Assembly (NCBI GenBank): GCA_016946835.1
Contig: JACVTC010000003.1
Span: forward strand, 1,360,001-1,410,000
Length of the DNA stretch: 50,000 bases
Reading direction: 5' to 3'
Source: Neocallimastix lanati (nom. inval.)
Lineage: Eukaryota; Neocallimastigomycota; Neocallimastigomycetes; Neocallimastigales; Neocallimastigaceae
Made by a program: the position numbers and the translations under genes. Under the pieces are notes generated by a model. It ran no database searches. It was not told the origin of the DNA and worked only from the letters and a program-made list of their open reading frames with translations. Positions 31,419 through 42,102 of this stretch are shown here, piece after piece; the stretch's first letter is position 1, and the number at the start of each line of letters is the position of its first letter.

Positions 31419-33650
31419 ATGACATTAAATACATATACATATTTTAAATCATCTCAAATGAATGATGAACAGAAGAATTTACAATCTAAATTCAATCCAA
31501 TAACTGCGTCATCGAGTGTTAATGGTTTACCAAGTGAAGAAATAAAATTATTTAGTGGTATTGATAAAAATGTACCGAGGTCAGCTTCAGTAAAAGTAGT
31601 AGGTAGCATTTCAAGAAGTGGTGCTATTTCAAGAAGTGATGCCATTTCAAAAAAAGACGCTGCTCTTTCAGCAGCTTCTGGATTTTTAATGAATGAAAGT
31701 GATAGTCATTGGATTCCAATGGCAAAATGGGGTACCCATTTATCATCAAATTATCCAGTACCTTCATTTGAAAATTTAAATAATGGTAATAATACTTTAT
31801 TAGATAATGTTTCAGTTACATCTTCAACTAATTCAGTAATGGGATTAAATAATAATATGAACGAAAATAACTCAAACTCGAAAATTAACATTGGTATTAA
31901 TTCATCTAATCAAAATTTATTTCAATCAGGTATTAATAATCCATTAATAGATTTAAATATTCATAATGTAACCGAAGGAAGTCCAATTCTCAATGGTAAT
32001 GCTGTTTCAAATCCTGCTTTTTTAAATAATCAACAAACATCACCTCTTACAGGAAATAATTCACAATCTTCATTTAATTTTAATATTCCTTTATATTCTC
32101 GTGAAAGAGATTTTAATATTGTACCATCATTTCCATATCATCATCCTTCAAATGCATCAAGTTCAAGTAGTTATTATTCCGATATAACTCGTAATAATTC
32201 ATTACCACTTAATAATAATTTCCCAACACCGCCAGCAAGTCCACATACAAGTTTGAATTTTGGAAATGAATTGTATTATTTAAAAAATGATTTAGATCTC
32301 TTAATATACACATCCCAACAAAAATTTAATGAAATTAAAAAATTCATTGCACAAAATAATGTTAAAGGTGAATTGAATGATGATTTGGTTATATTAGCCA
32401 ATCAACACTTATTCTTAAAAGGATGGTATCATCATACTGATTCATTAATTAAAAAGATGAAATCGAGGTTACAATCAATATTCGTATTTCAAGATTTTGG
32501 AGATGATAGTATTAATTATTCTGAGCCTGGAAATTTAGAATATATTCTTTATACATTTAATTTACATATTGGAATTTGTAGAGATATGTGTAATGAAATT
32601 CAAATGGGTAAACCAATAACTCTTTCGAATGCCTCTAATTGGTGGTTAAGTGCTAAATCATTACTTCATCAAATTTATAATACATTCAAACTTCAAACTT
32701 CACTTATTTCGAAATCAAGTAGTCAGACTTTTAATTTATCTAGTATTAATCGTATTCCTTCTACAAAAAGAGATGACGTATTAGATATTTACAGTTTAAA
32801 GAAAAAAGATGAACATTTTAATGGTCTTGGGATAATGGGTAAGGATGATTTATTAGGAAGTATACAAAAGGAAAATACATCATCTATTTCTCGTTCCAAT
32901 TCTTGTATGCCAAGTCTTTCTTCTCCGTCATCATCGAATTCATCAAGTGGACCAATTCAACCTTCAACTAACATATATATTCGTAATTTACCGTCTACTA
33001 CAACAGATGATTCATTATATCAAATGTGTAAACAATATGGTACAATTGTTTCAGCTAAAGCAATGATAGATATTCGTACTAATGAATGTAAAGGTTTTGG
33101 TTTTGTTATGTATGAAACTGAAGAGGAAGCTAGAAAGGCTATTGATGCTTTAAATAAATTAAAATATTACGTTTCATTTGCTCGTTCTGGTACCCCATCT
33201 TCTCAAGAATCTTATAGTAGTCGTTTAAAGAACTTAGAAGATAGTACATCAATGAATATTTATATATCAAATTTACCAATTGATGTTGATGAAAAGCAAC
33301 TTTTAAATCTTTTTAAACCACATAAGGTACTTTCTCATCGTATTCTAAGAAATGAAGATGGTGTTAGTCGCGGTGTAGGATTTGCTAGATTCAGTACAAG
33401 AGCAGCAGCTCAAAGTGTTATTGATACTTACAATAATACAATGTTACCAAATTCAGATCATCCATTACAAGTTCGTTTTGCTGATAGTGTTGCCCAAAAA
33501 CGTTTGAAGAGTCAAATTGCAATTGTTAATGGTAATAGACATCGTAGTGGAAGTTTAGGTAATTCAGATCTTTCAAAACATGTTCAATCTCCACTTCAAC
33601 AACCTCAACTTGGTCAATCAGCAATGAATTCATTAACTTTAATGAAGTAA
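31419..33650 (+). CDS. Two-RRM RNA-binding protein, RBMS/MSSP type
   Basis: A single uninterrupted frame of 743 residues. RRM1 starts at residue 518 with NIYIRNLPSTTTDDSLYQMC and has the RNP1 KGFGFVMY. RRM2 starts at residue 613 with NIYISNLPIDVDEKQLLNLF and has RNP1 RGVGFARF, ending LQVRFADSVAQKRLKSQ. The short linker, the wording of both RNP motifs and the R-x-GVGFAR/x-FAD pattern fit the RBMS (MSSP) family of single-stranded nucleic-acid and 3'UTR-binding proteins. That is family knowledge; the exact role here is unknown. Residues 1-280 are Ser/Asn-rich with WIPMAKWG near residue 95. Residues 285-430 form a predicted all-helical domain (RDMCNEIQMGKPITLSNASN) that I cannot name. It lacks introns, unlike the intron-rich genes upstream. 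Confidence 0.85.
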   Translation: MTLNTYTYFKSSQMNDEQKNLQSKFNPITASSSVNGLPSEEIKLFSGIDKNVPRSASVKVVGSISRSGAISRSDAISKKDAALSAASGFLMNESDSHWIPMAKWGTHLSSNYPVPSFENLNNGNNTLLDNVSVTSSTNSVMGLNNNMNENNSNSKINIGINSSNQNLFQSGINNPLIDLNIHNVTEGSPILNGNAVSNPAFLNNQQTSPLTGNNSQSSFNFNIPLYSRERDFNIVPSFPYHHPSNASSSSSYYSDITRNNSLPLNNNFPTPPASPHTSLNFGNELYYLKNDLDLLIYTSQQKFNEIKKFIAQNNVKGELNDDLVILANQHLFLKGWYHHTDSLIKKMKSRLQSIFVFQDFGDDSINYSEPGNLEYILYTFNLHIGICRDMCNEIQMGKPITLSNASNWWLSAKSLLHQIYNTFKLQTSLISKSSSQTFNLSSINRIPSTKRDDVLDIYSLKKKDEHFNGLGIMGKDDLLGSIQKENTSSISRSNSCMPSLSSPSSSNSSSGPIQPSTNIYIRNLPSTTTDDSLYQMCKQYGTIVSAKAMIDIRTNECKGFGFVMYETEEEARKAIDALNKLKYYVSFARSGTPSSQESYSSRLKNLEDSTSMNIYISNLPIDVDEKQLLNLFKPHKVLSHRILRNEDGVSRGVGFARFSTRAAAQSVIDTYNNTMLPNSDHPLQVRFADSVAQKRLKSQIAIVNGNRHRSGSLGNSDLSKHVQSPLQQPQLGQSAMNSLTLMK

Positions 33651-34426
33651 ATTTAATTATAATAATCATAATATATAAACGTTAATAATCATTATTAATC
33701 AATTAGAGATTAAAATTATTCTTAAAATAAAGATTTATTTACTTATTCAATTAATTTACCAATAATAATAATAATTTTCATTTTAAATTTTATAGATTTT
33801 TTATAAATATTTTTATTATTTTCTTATAAAAAATTCAAATCAAATGAATTTTTAATAAATTATTTATAATATTAAAAATGATTATTTATATAATCTTTTT
33901 TTTAAATAATAGTTATAATAAAGTATTCAGTAATTACTAAATCAGATTGAAATTTTATACGTTTAAATCAGACATTACATATTTAATTTCATTTAATAAT
34001 GACATATATAATAGATATATATATATAAATTTATCAAATTAATAATTAAATTTATTTTATAGATGTTAAAATACTTTTTATATATAAAAGTTAAAGATTA
34101 TTCATAATTATAAAAATATTTCATAAGATTTAAAAATAATAATTTAAAAAATTCAGAATTCAAAATATAAAATACAAAATACAAAATACAAATACAAAAT
34201 TCAAAATTCAAAATTCAGAAAAAAAATTCAAAAAATGAAAAAATTTAAATAAATAAATTAATGAAAACTACAAAACAAATAAATCTATTATATCTTGTAA
34301 TATTTGTTAAAATATAACAAGAGTTAAAAAAAAAAAAAATACCATTATCTATATATATTTATTTATTTTTTAATTTTTCATATCTTTGAAATTCTTTAAT
34401 TCATTATTTAATATTTAAATTTTTTC

Positions 34427-34457
<31 letters not shown>

Positions 34458-34864
34458 ATTATATAATTTATAATTAATATTTGATTTTTGTAAACTTTTA
34501 TTTTCATTTTTTTTTTTAAAGGAAAAAAATATATATATATATTTTAATTCTTTAATATTTTAATGATAAAATAATCTTTGAAATATATGTATAATACAAA
34601 AAATAATAATAATAATAAATAAATAAATAAATAAATAAAAATATATATAAAAAAAAAAAAAAAAGTGTATTCTAATATTTTTCACTCTTTTTTTTTTTTT
34701 TTTTTATTTAAAATAACTTAAATTAATAAATAAAATAAATAAAAATAATATATAGATACTAGAAAACACTTATTCTATAAAATATTTGTTGTTATTATTT
34801 ATTATTAATTATTGAATTTCAATTATAAATAAATCCTTTGATTATTAAGATTTAAATTAAAATT
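33651..34864. other. Intergenic, AT-rich
   Basis: The 3' flank of the RRM gene. It includes a short direct-repeat stretch of CAAAATACAAAATTCA type (34150-34230), A-runs (34430-34450, 34650-34664) and T-runs (34689-34705). No gene is seen. Confidence 0.55.
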
Positions 34865-35170
34865 TTTTAACCTTCAAAACATTATGGAAATACTACGTTT
34901 AAGTTTGGCATGAACCATCAGCCAAGCACTAATCCATCTACCTATCTTGATATACCCTTCAGTGAATCCTTGGGGATATATATAGCCCTATGATTGTTAA
35001 GATGAACAAGTAAAAATAAAAATAAATTATATACAGTGGACGCTTTCTTTAGATTTGATATTATAACCAATAAGGAAAGTACCTTTTTTCCACCTTTAAA
35101 AAACGCCTATTCTAGTTTTTCTTTTATCCTTAGTGTTCAGTTCTTTTACTTATGTACCTTTTTTTTTTTC

Positions 35171-35201
<31 letters not shown>

Positions 35202-35530
35202 TACCATTAGACCTATACAGTTGTCACGAATTTCAAAGTCGAAATGATAAAGGCAATAAAGAAATTCAGATACAGATTCTAATGATAATATTTTTTTTTT
35301 TTATTTTTTAATCCACATGGTGTCATTATTGATGAATGGAATGGAATGGAAAGGAAAGAGGGAAAGAGTTATAGGTCAATTTTATCCTCAAAACTTATAA
35401 ATGTAGTTTTTTTTTTAATTATATTAATATCAAAAATATTTCATGTATTTTTATTTTCATATATAAATATATATATATATATTTTTAATAAAGATTATTA
35501 AATAAAGATTATTCTTATTCTAAAAAAATA
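34865..35530 (+). mobile_element. Internally deleted LINE relic, copy 2
   Basis: 34870-34990 matches copy 1 at about 27390-27510 (CCTTCAA.ACATTATG.AAAT, then the PSTN..TYL.IPF coding block). The next 200 bases resemble the stretch just after it in copy 1. 35204-35345 then matches the copy 1 tail (ACCATTAGACCTA..., and CATGGTGTCATTATTGATGA against CATGGAGTTATCATTGATGA). About 1 kb present in copy 1 is missing. It ends in TCTAAAAAAATAAAA and two A-runs. No intact ORF remains; the ORF at 35036-35311 is accidental. Confidence 0.75.
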
Positions 35531-35555
35531 AAAAAAAAAAAAAAAAAAACAATTG

Positions 35556-35590
<35 letters not shown>

Positions 35591-36720
35591 ATAAAAAAGA
35601 CTCTTAATTTCTCAAAGATAAATCAAGAGTTAATTATTATATAATAATTATTTTATAATAATAGTAAATAACAATAATAATTTTAATATAAAAATTTTTA
35701 ATAATTTTTATTACTAATAAAAATTATTTTTTTAAAAAAAATTTAAAACTTTTTATGATTTTAGTTCTTTTTGTTTACTATAATTTTATTATAATAAATT
35801 CACAAATATAGAAAAAACCATAGGTAAATATGTTTCTTTTCTGAACCGCTACTATTATTAATTAGAATGAATATTAACTTGTCAAAATTCTTATAACCAA
35901 AGAATATTGGGGGTTAAATTATTATTTAAAAGAATCTTATTAATATTTATAGAATTGTGTTTTATATAATAGATATATAACTTTAGAAAATAAGAAATTA
36001 TAATTTATTATAAATTAATCTTATAATTGGAATATCTCGCGATCAAGTGCAATTAGTAGACTGAAATTTGGAAATATTATAGATCTCTAGCAGAGCTTCC
36101 TAACGGTACCAGTTTTATTGGCTTATCGGCGTATGTCCATTATTTAAGGATTAATCACCTATTTCTATTGTTTGTTTATTTTTTGTTAAGGGTTATTATT
36201 TAAAAATTTTAAATTGAATTTAGTGGATTTCGCAATGGTGTATTTTCGTATGTGGCTTGTTTTTTTTAATAATTAAATAAATAATAGTTAAATAATAAAT
36301 ATTCTTTTTTTTTATATGTATAATTTATTACTATTCAATTTTAAAAATATTTTTTTTTATAATTATTTTTTAATAGAATATATTATTATTTCTTTTGAAA
36401 TAATAATTATTTATATATTTATTTATGATTGTATAGAATATCTTAAAAATGTATGGCTTTATTTTAAATTTTTATAATCCAGAAATTCACACCATTTTAA
36501 TTTATCATAATTTAACCCTTTTTGAATAATAAGAACACTTCTGGTGTTATATAACGTTATTTTAAATAATAAAAAGTTTTTGAAAAAGGTTGAATAGTAT
36601 TTTAAATTGTATTAAATTATATATAAGAAGTAATAATCAAGTTATTTTCTCTACATAACGATTAATAATTTAATCATAATTAATCTTATAATTAAAATAT
36701 AAAAACTTCAATTTGAGAAA
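35531..36720. other. Intergenic with an unexplained less-AT-rich island
   Basis: A-runs flank 35540-35590. 36030-36260 stands out in composition (AATATCTCGCGATCAAGTGC, GCTTCCTAACGGTACCAG, GGCTTATCGGCGTATGTCC). It could be a decayed coding segment (one frame reads SLAELPNGTSFIGLSAYVHY) or a structured RNA; I could not decide. The rest is ordinary AT-rich DNA. Confidence 0.5.
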
Positions 36721-36791
36721 GCGTTAATAGTATAGAGGTAGAATATTTGCCTTCCAAGCAAATGGCCCGGGTTCGATTCCCGGTTAACGCA
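36721..36791 (+). tRNA. tRNA-Gly (anticodon TCC)
   Basis: A 71-nt cloverleaf. The acceptor stem is GCGTTAA (36721-36727) pairing with TTAACGC (36784-36790), with discriminator A at 36791. The anticodon stem is TTTGC/GCAAA enclosing the loop CTTCCAA, so the anticodon is TCC (36773 lies in the T arm; the anticodon itself is 36753-36755) and it decodes GGA. The T arm CCGGG-TTCGATT-CCCGG contains the B box GGTTCGATTCC. There is no intron and no encoded CCA. A short T-run about 4 nt downstream (36795-36801) is a normal RNA polymerase III terminator. Confidence 0.95.
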
Positions 36792-36794
36792 GTA

Positions 36795-36801
36795 TTTTTT
36801 T
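36795..36801 (+). terminator. Pol III T-run terminator of tRNA-Gly
   Basis: A run of thymines follows the mature 3' end of the tRNA by a few nucleotides. Confidence 0.75.
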
Positions 36802-37597
36802 GTATGTTTTTAAAAAAAATTTTTTTACTAAACATTAATATGTAAAATGTATATATATTTTCCTTTTTTTTTATTTTTATTTTATTTTTATTTTAATAAT
36901 ATTTTTGTGTTTTTGTAACAAAAAGAATTTACTTTTTCCTTTTTTGGTATTTTTTTAAATTTATTATTATCGAATAAATTTATTATTATAAATATTATAA
37001 ATTCCATTTATTAAAAAATAAACATTAATGTATAAAAAAAAAAAAGATAAATAATATATGATTTATTTTTATTATTTTACAATATATTTATATTATGTAA
37101 TTAATTTTTCTTATATTAGAATATATAGGTATATACTAACTATTATTTTAAGATCAAAAAAAAAAAAAAAAATTCAAATATATTATTAATATAATAAAAA
37201 TAGTAATTGCTTTAAATAAAAATACATATATTATTTAATTAAGTAAATATATTTAAATAATAAAGGCTTTTAAATAAATAATTTAAATTTTAATTATTTA
37301 AATTATTATATATAATTCTAATTAAATCTATAAAAATATTTTTTTTTAAAAAAAAAAAAAAGTAATTGCCATAATAAGTAAATTATCTTTACTTATTTTA
37401 ATTTTTTTATATTTCCAATTCAAATTGTATTTTTTGTAATTATATATAATAATATATAATTATATATAATTATATATTATTAGTATATTGAAATAAACGA
37501 AATAATATTTTGACAGTTGAATGGCTTAATTATAATAAATATAGTAAAAGATTATAATTTTGATAAATAAATAAAAAAAAATTTAGTAATTAATTAA

Positions 37598-37640
<43 letters not shown>

Positions 37641-38025
37641 ATAGAACTTTTAAAAAAAAAAAATTATTCCCAAACAAAAAATTTTAATAATAATCCTAAT
37701 TAAGAAAAAAAAAAGATAAAGTAAATAATAAGCCACAAAATTTTCCCACATCATGTAAATAAAAGAAAAAATTTAATTTTAATAAAAATATTAATAATAA
37801 TAATTGAAAAAATAAATAATAATAAAAGTTTAATTTTTAATTATTAATGATTACTAAAAAGTTCTTGAGACTAAAAAAAAAAAAAAAAAAAAAAAAAAAT
37901 TATTTAAATTACAGTTTTATTAAAATTATTATCGAAATGATTTTTTTTTTTTTTTGATTGATTGATTTATCAACAATTAATTATAGAATAAGTTTAAAAT
38001 CTGTATTAGTATTTCTTTTCCATGT
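36802..38025. other. Intergenic, AT-rich
   Basis: The stretch holds an AAAT tetranucleotide array (37597-37642), A-runs (37361-37363 region, 37875-37899) and a T-run (37939-37955). No genes are seen. Confidence 0.55.
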
Positions 38026-38115
38026 ATCAGATACCGTCGTAGTCTTAACTATAAACTATGCCGACTAGGGATCGGACGACGATTAATTATTGACTTCAGA
38101 ATTTTTGGGTTCCGA
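38026..38115 (+). pseudogene. Relic of nuclear 18S rRNA gene
   Basis: 38026-38080 reads ATCAGATACCGTCGTAGTCT, then TAACTATAAACTATGCCGAC, then TAGGGATCGGACGA. This is the universally conserved small-subunit rRNA segment (CAGATACCGTCGTAGTCTTAACCATAAAC...). It continues degenerately as TTATTGACT, then TCAGAATTTTTGGGTTCCG, which matches the 18S sequence just after a missing internal block (the TCGGCACCTTACGAGAAA region). Only about 90 bases survive, so it is a fragment, not a functional rRNA gene. Confidence 0.9.
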
Positions 38116-38764
38116 TCAACTACCTCTCTTATTTTATTTTATTTTTTTTCCATGTAAATAAAGATTGAAGATAGCATTATATTTTTCAAAGTTTTATATC
38201 TATATTTTTTATATTTATTTAGTTATAATTAATTATTATATATATGAATTTAGAAGCTGTTTATTTGAACTTATTATAAAATAATTATATGAAATATATA
38301 AAAATAAAATTATAACTTAAGGTACATTATTGGAATATTTGGGAATATTCATATATATATGATAAGTTATAATTTTATTTTTATATATATACACGAATAT
38401 TCACAAATATTCCAATAATGTACATTATATATTTAAAATATATATATATATATATTTTATTTATTATTCTTTTTTTTTTTTTATTTTTATTTTTGTAATT
38501 AAAGTAAATTTTTAATCTGACTTTTTCAATATACATTATTAATTTTTTATTTATTTATTTTTATAATTATATATATATATATTATTTTTTTTTTCTAGTA
38601 ATCTTTAAAAATCATTTTACAGTGTAATGTTATTATAATAGAAATAATAGTAAAAATGTTTAAAAATATATATTATAAATATAAATAGAATATACAGACT
38701 AGCATATAATAAAAATTAAAATTAATTATTAACATTAACATAATTAAAAAAAAAAAGCTTCCAC

Positions 38765-38801
<37 letters not shown>

Positions 38802-39886
38802 AAAAATTTTTACTAATAAAAAATTATCCCCAAAATCAAAAAATTATTACTGTTAAAGTACTTTGTGATGAAAAAAAAAAATAAATAAAGTGTAAAGTGA
38901 CTGACCTTTTTATCATAAGTTTACTGATTACTATTAAAAATATAATATTTATATTTATTTAATATTTATTTAATATTTATTTATTTTAAAATAATAAAAT
39001 ATTTATATATATTAAATTAATAATTATTTAATATGCCTAAACTAATATATATATATATATAAAATTAAAAAAAACCGACATTTCTCTTTCTTTTATGCAT
39101 ATTATCCTAAAATTTATCCATATTTTTTTTTATCCACTACATAATAATAAGAGTAGATAAAAATATTTTGATATTGTTACAGTTTTAATAAATTTATCAT
39201 ATAAATTGTATAATAATATTTTATTAATAATTTTAAATTGTATTTTACATTTATTTGTTTAAAATAAAAATAAATAAATAAATAAATAAATAAAAAATAA
39301 AATAAAACAAACATCCATAATAAATAATAATATATAATACTTTAGTATTATGATTAAACATTTAAAATTAAAATTAATGTTGAAGTAGTATAATTGAATA
39401 GAATCGAATTGAATAAAATTATATTGTTAATACATAAATATTTTTAAGTTAAACCAAGTATAAATTAATAATAAAAATTCATTTATAATCCATATCTTAG
39501 ATTTGTATTAATTTTTTTATTTTATTTTATTATTTTTTTTTTATGTACTTTCTGTATTATAAAATTAAAATGTTGATAAATAAATAAATATATATATATA
39601 TTAGAGTTTAAAAAACAATGATCTATAAGAAAAAAAGTAATAATAAATAATATTAGCTAATGATATTGCTTATTAAATCTCTTAAATTACTACAACAATT
39701 TATTCAATTTTTCTAATACAATTCTTCTAATACACGAACTATAATCTATCTATTTTTCTTTATTTTTTATTTTTTTATTTTTTTTTTTTAAAAAATAAAA
39801 AAAAAAAAAAAAAAAAACTCTACAATATATATTTATTATTTAATTAATTCATTAATTTTATATATTTATTTATTGATATTTGTACA

Positions 39887-39924
<38 letters not shown>

Positions 39925-40436
39925 ATAAATGATTATTAATTATTAAAAAAAAAAAAAAAAATAAAAAATTTTATTTTTTTATTTTTTTTTTTTATTTAAA
40001 ATAATTAAATTTAATATATTAAAATTTTATATTAAAATGGATTAATTGATTATTTTTTTTTTAATTAAATATATTGGAAGATAAAAGGTAAATATATATA
40101 GATATGAATATATGTATAAATTATTGATGAATGTACTTTTTTTTCTTTTTTTTTTTTTTTTTTTTTTTTAAATATTTAAAATTCAACTGAAATAATAATT
40201 TTAATATATTATTATTGATTATATTTTGTTATATATTGGTACATATATTAAAACTTAATAACATATAAATTTTTTTTTTTTTCTTCTATATTCTTCATTA
40301 TAGAACTCAGTTTCATTTTAAATATAATATTATAGTAATATTATAATAATATTTGAATAAATTATTATAATTATAATTAAAAAATTCAACTTTACATTTA
40401 AATAATAATTATTCGAATATTTCATCACTTTTAACA
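38116..40436. other. Intergenic, AT-rich, with an interleaved inverted-repeat cluster
   Basis: Apart from the inverted repeats at 38296-38423, this is A/T homopolymers (38770-38798, 39788-39817), (ATT)n at 39888-39922 and TA runs. No gene is seen. The last part is the CotH gene's 5' flank. Confidence 0.55.
38296..38423. repeat. Interleaved inverted repeats, order A-B-A'-B'
   Basis: Arm A (38296-38318, 23 bp, containing AAAAATAAAATTATAACTT) is the perfect reverse complement of A' starting at 38364 (AAGTTATAATTTTATTTTTA). Arm B (38322-38350, 29 bp, starting GTACATTATTGGAATATTTG) is the reverse complement of B' (38395-38423, ending TATTCCAATAATGTAC) with one mismatch. The order A, B, A', B' cannot form a single hairpin. 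As RNA it would be a pseudoknot-type topology. Confidence 0.88.
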
Positions 40437-42017
40437 ATGAAATACTTTATATTTTTGTGTGTTTTAATTACTTTATTAAAATGGGTTAAAGCTACCTGTG
40501 ACCTTTCAGATTATGTTAAACATGCTAACAGAACATTTAACCCTCTCGAAGGAAAAGTTATTACTTTCAAAATTAGTATGCCTGATAAAAAATATCAAAA
40601 TTTAATTGAAATTGCTCAAATTTCTTCTGAAGAATTATATTATAAATATAATATGAATTTTACCCAAATCCCAGAATTCAGCGAAAAAGTCAATATAACT
40701 ACTATTATTGACGGTGAAGAAGATATTTACGAACAAGTAAATTTTAAAATTGGTGGCAACTTTGCCAAGGTTCAAGATAGAGTTGGCTTCAATATTAAAT
40801 TAAAGAAAAATAAGCTTTTTTATAACCGAAGAGATCTTCGTCTTCGTCCAGATGCTCTTGATTACACTCATATACGTTCTAAAATTTCTGCTGATCTTTT
40901 AAATCGTTGGGGTATTCCTTCGGTTCAAGAAACTTATACTAAAGTTTATATTAATGATCATTACTATGGTCTTTATTTTCTTATTGATGCTATTAAACCA
41001 TCTTGGATTCGTCAAATCTACGGTATTCCAGAAGGTACCAATGATAATGCTGATGATGGTGATGATGTCAAGACTCTCTATCACTGTCAAAGCTATAATT
41101 CAAATATGGATCCTGTTAACATTCAAAAATGTTTTAATGAAAAAGAGGAATACCTTGGTTACACTCAACCTCTTTATAGAATGGTTGATGATCTTATGAA
41201 AGTCACTACTCTTGAACAATTAAAAAAAATTTTCAACGTTGATAACTTTACTCGTATCATCATTGCTGAATATTTATTTTCTTCTTTTGATAATTATTTA
41301 ATTTTGGGTCACAATTTCCATCTCTATCAAAGAGATGATGGTATTTGGGAAATAATTGATCATGACTATGATTCAAACTTCGGTGTTAATATTAGTCTTG
41401 TTTTAGGTGGTTACATACCTCTTAACTTTACTACGAATCTTACATATGATCAATATGTAAATTTAGATTTTGATCATTGGTATGCCGATGAAAAGAAAAT
41501 CCCAATTATTGATATTCTCTACTATGATAACAAATCGAGATTTGTTAAAATTTTAAAGGAAATGTTAATCACTGGTTTCAATCCAGATGAACTCTTCCCT
41601 CGTATTGATAGTCTCTCAAAATTTGTTGAACCATATGTCAGAGAAGAAATGGATGTCAATGATGAAGGTATTTATCCAGGTCGTATTAATCGTAAAGGTA
41701 CTCCATCAAATCATACTATGGAAATGTTCTACAATAATAGAGATTATGAAATGATAAATACTTATCCTGGTTTTAAAGATTTCATTCAAAAGAAATTTGA
41801 TGCTGTTTGTAGACATTATGGTTTTAATAAAAAAGAAATTTTAAGAGATGCTCTCTTCTACCGTACTCAAATAGCCATTAAGGATAAAATGGATGATATT
41901 AACAAAAAAATAGAAGAAAGAAGAAGTGTTATCAATGAAACTAAAGAAAAATTTCAAGATTCTTTTAACAAGATCTTATCTGATCTTTCTTCATTACTTA
42001 ATAAATTAGGTAAATAA
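40437..42017 (+). CDS. Secreted CotH-family protein (CotH kinase fold)
   Basis: A 526-residue intronless frame. The signal peptide is about residues 1-19 (MKYFIFLCVLITLLKWVKA), so the mature protein starts near TCDLSDYVKH. CotH features are FKIGGNF near residue 103, the LRLRPDALDYTHIRSKIS block, and YTKVYINDHYYGLYFLID. HNFHLYQRDDGIWEIIDHDY then leads into the acidic metal-binding motif D308-H-D310-Y-D312-S-N-F-G. In the family this DxD..FG region is needed for the atypical kinase activity described for bacterial spore-coat CotH, while fungal members also act at the cell surface. Many N-glycosylation sequons (NRT, NFT, NIT, NLT) fit secretion. No dockerin or membrane anchor is visible, and the C-terminus (about residues 465-526) is a Lys/Glu-rich coiled coil. 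Codon use is less A/T-ending than in neighbours. CotH proteins are abundant in gut fungi; a cellulosome link is not shown here. Confidence 0.9.
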   Translation: MKYFIFLCVLITLLKWVKATCDLSDYVKHANRTFNPLEGKVITFKISMPDKKYQNLIEIAQISSEELYYKYNMNFTQIPEFSEKVNITTIIDGEEDIYEQVNFKIGGNFAKVQDRVGFNIKLKKNKLFYNRRDLRLRPDALDYTHIRSKISADLLNRWGIPSVQETYTKVYINDHYYGLYFLIDAIKPSWIRQIYGIPEGTNDNADDGDDVKTLYHCQSYNSNMDPVNIQKCFNEKEEYLGYTQPLYRMVDDLMKVTTLEQLKKIFNVDNFTRIIIAEYLFSSFDNYLILGHNFHLYQRDDGIWEIIDHDYDSNFGVNISLVLGGYIPLNFTTNLTYDQYVNLDFDHWYADEKKIPIIDILYYDNKSRFVKILKEMLITGFNPDELFPRIDSLSKFVEPYVREEMDVNDEGIYPGRINRKGTPSNHTMEMFYNNRDYEMINTYPGFKDFIQKKFDAVCRHYGFNKKEILRDALFYRTQIAIKDKMDDINKKIEERRSVINETKEKFQDSFNKILSDLSSLLNKLGK

Positions 42018-42065
42018 GTAATGTACCTAATATAAAAATTCTTGAATAGATAAAAAGTATACATT

Positions 42066-42102
<37 letters not shown>

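Noticed and set aside
35036-35311. 91-codon ORF rich in Phe
   Set aside because: It runs through a T-tract inside LINE copy 2 and does not follow the ancestral LINE frame.
36030-36260. U2 snRNA gene, suggested by GATCAAGTG
   Set aside because: The branch-site pairing region GTAGTA in its proper context, the 5' end and a clear Sm site followed by the 3' stem-loops are not present.
38026-38115. Functional 18S rRNA gene
   Set aside because: Only about 90 bases match and an internal block is missing.
40437-42017. Dockerin or cellulosome component
   Set aside because: No dockerin-like Cys-rich module of about 40 residues is found at either end of the CotH protein.
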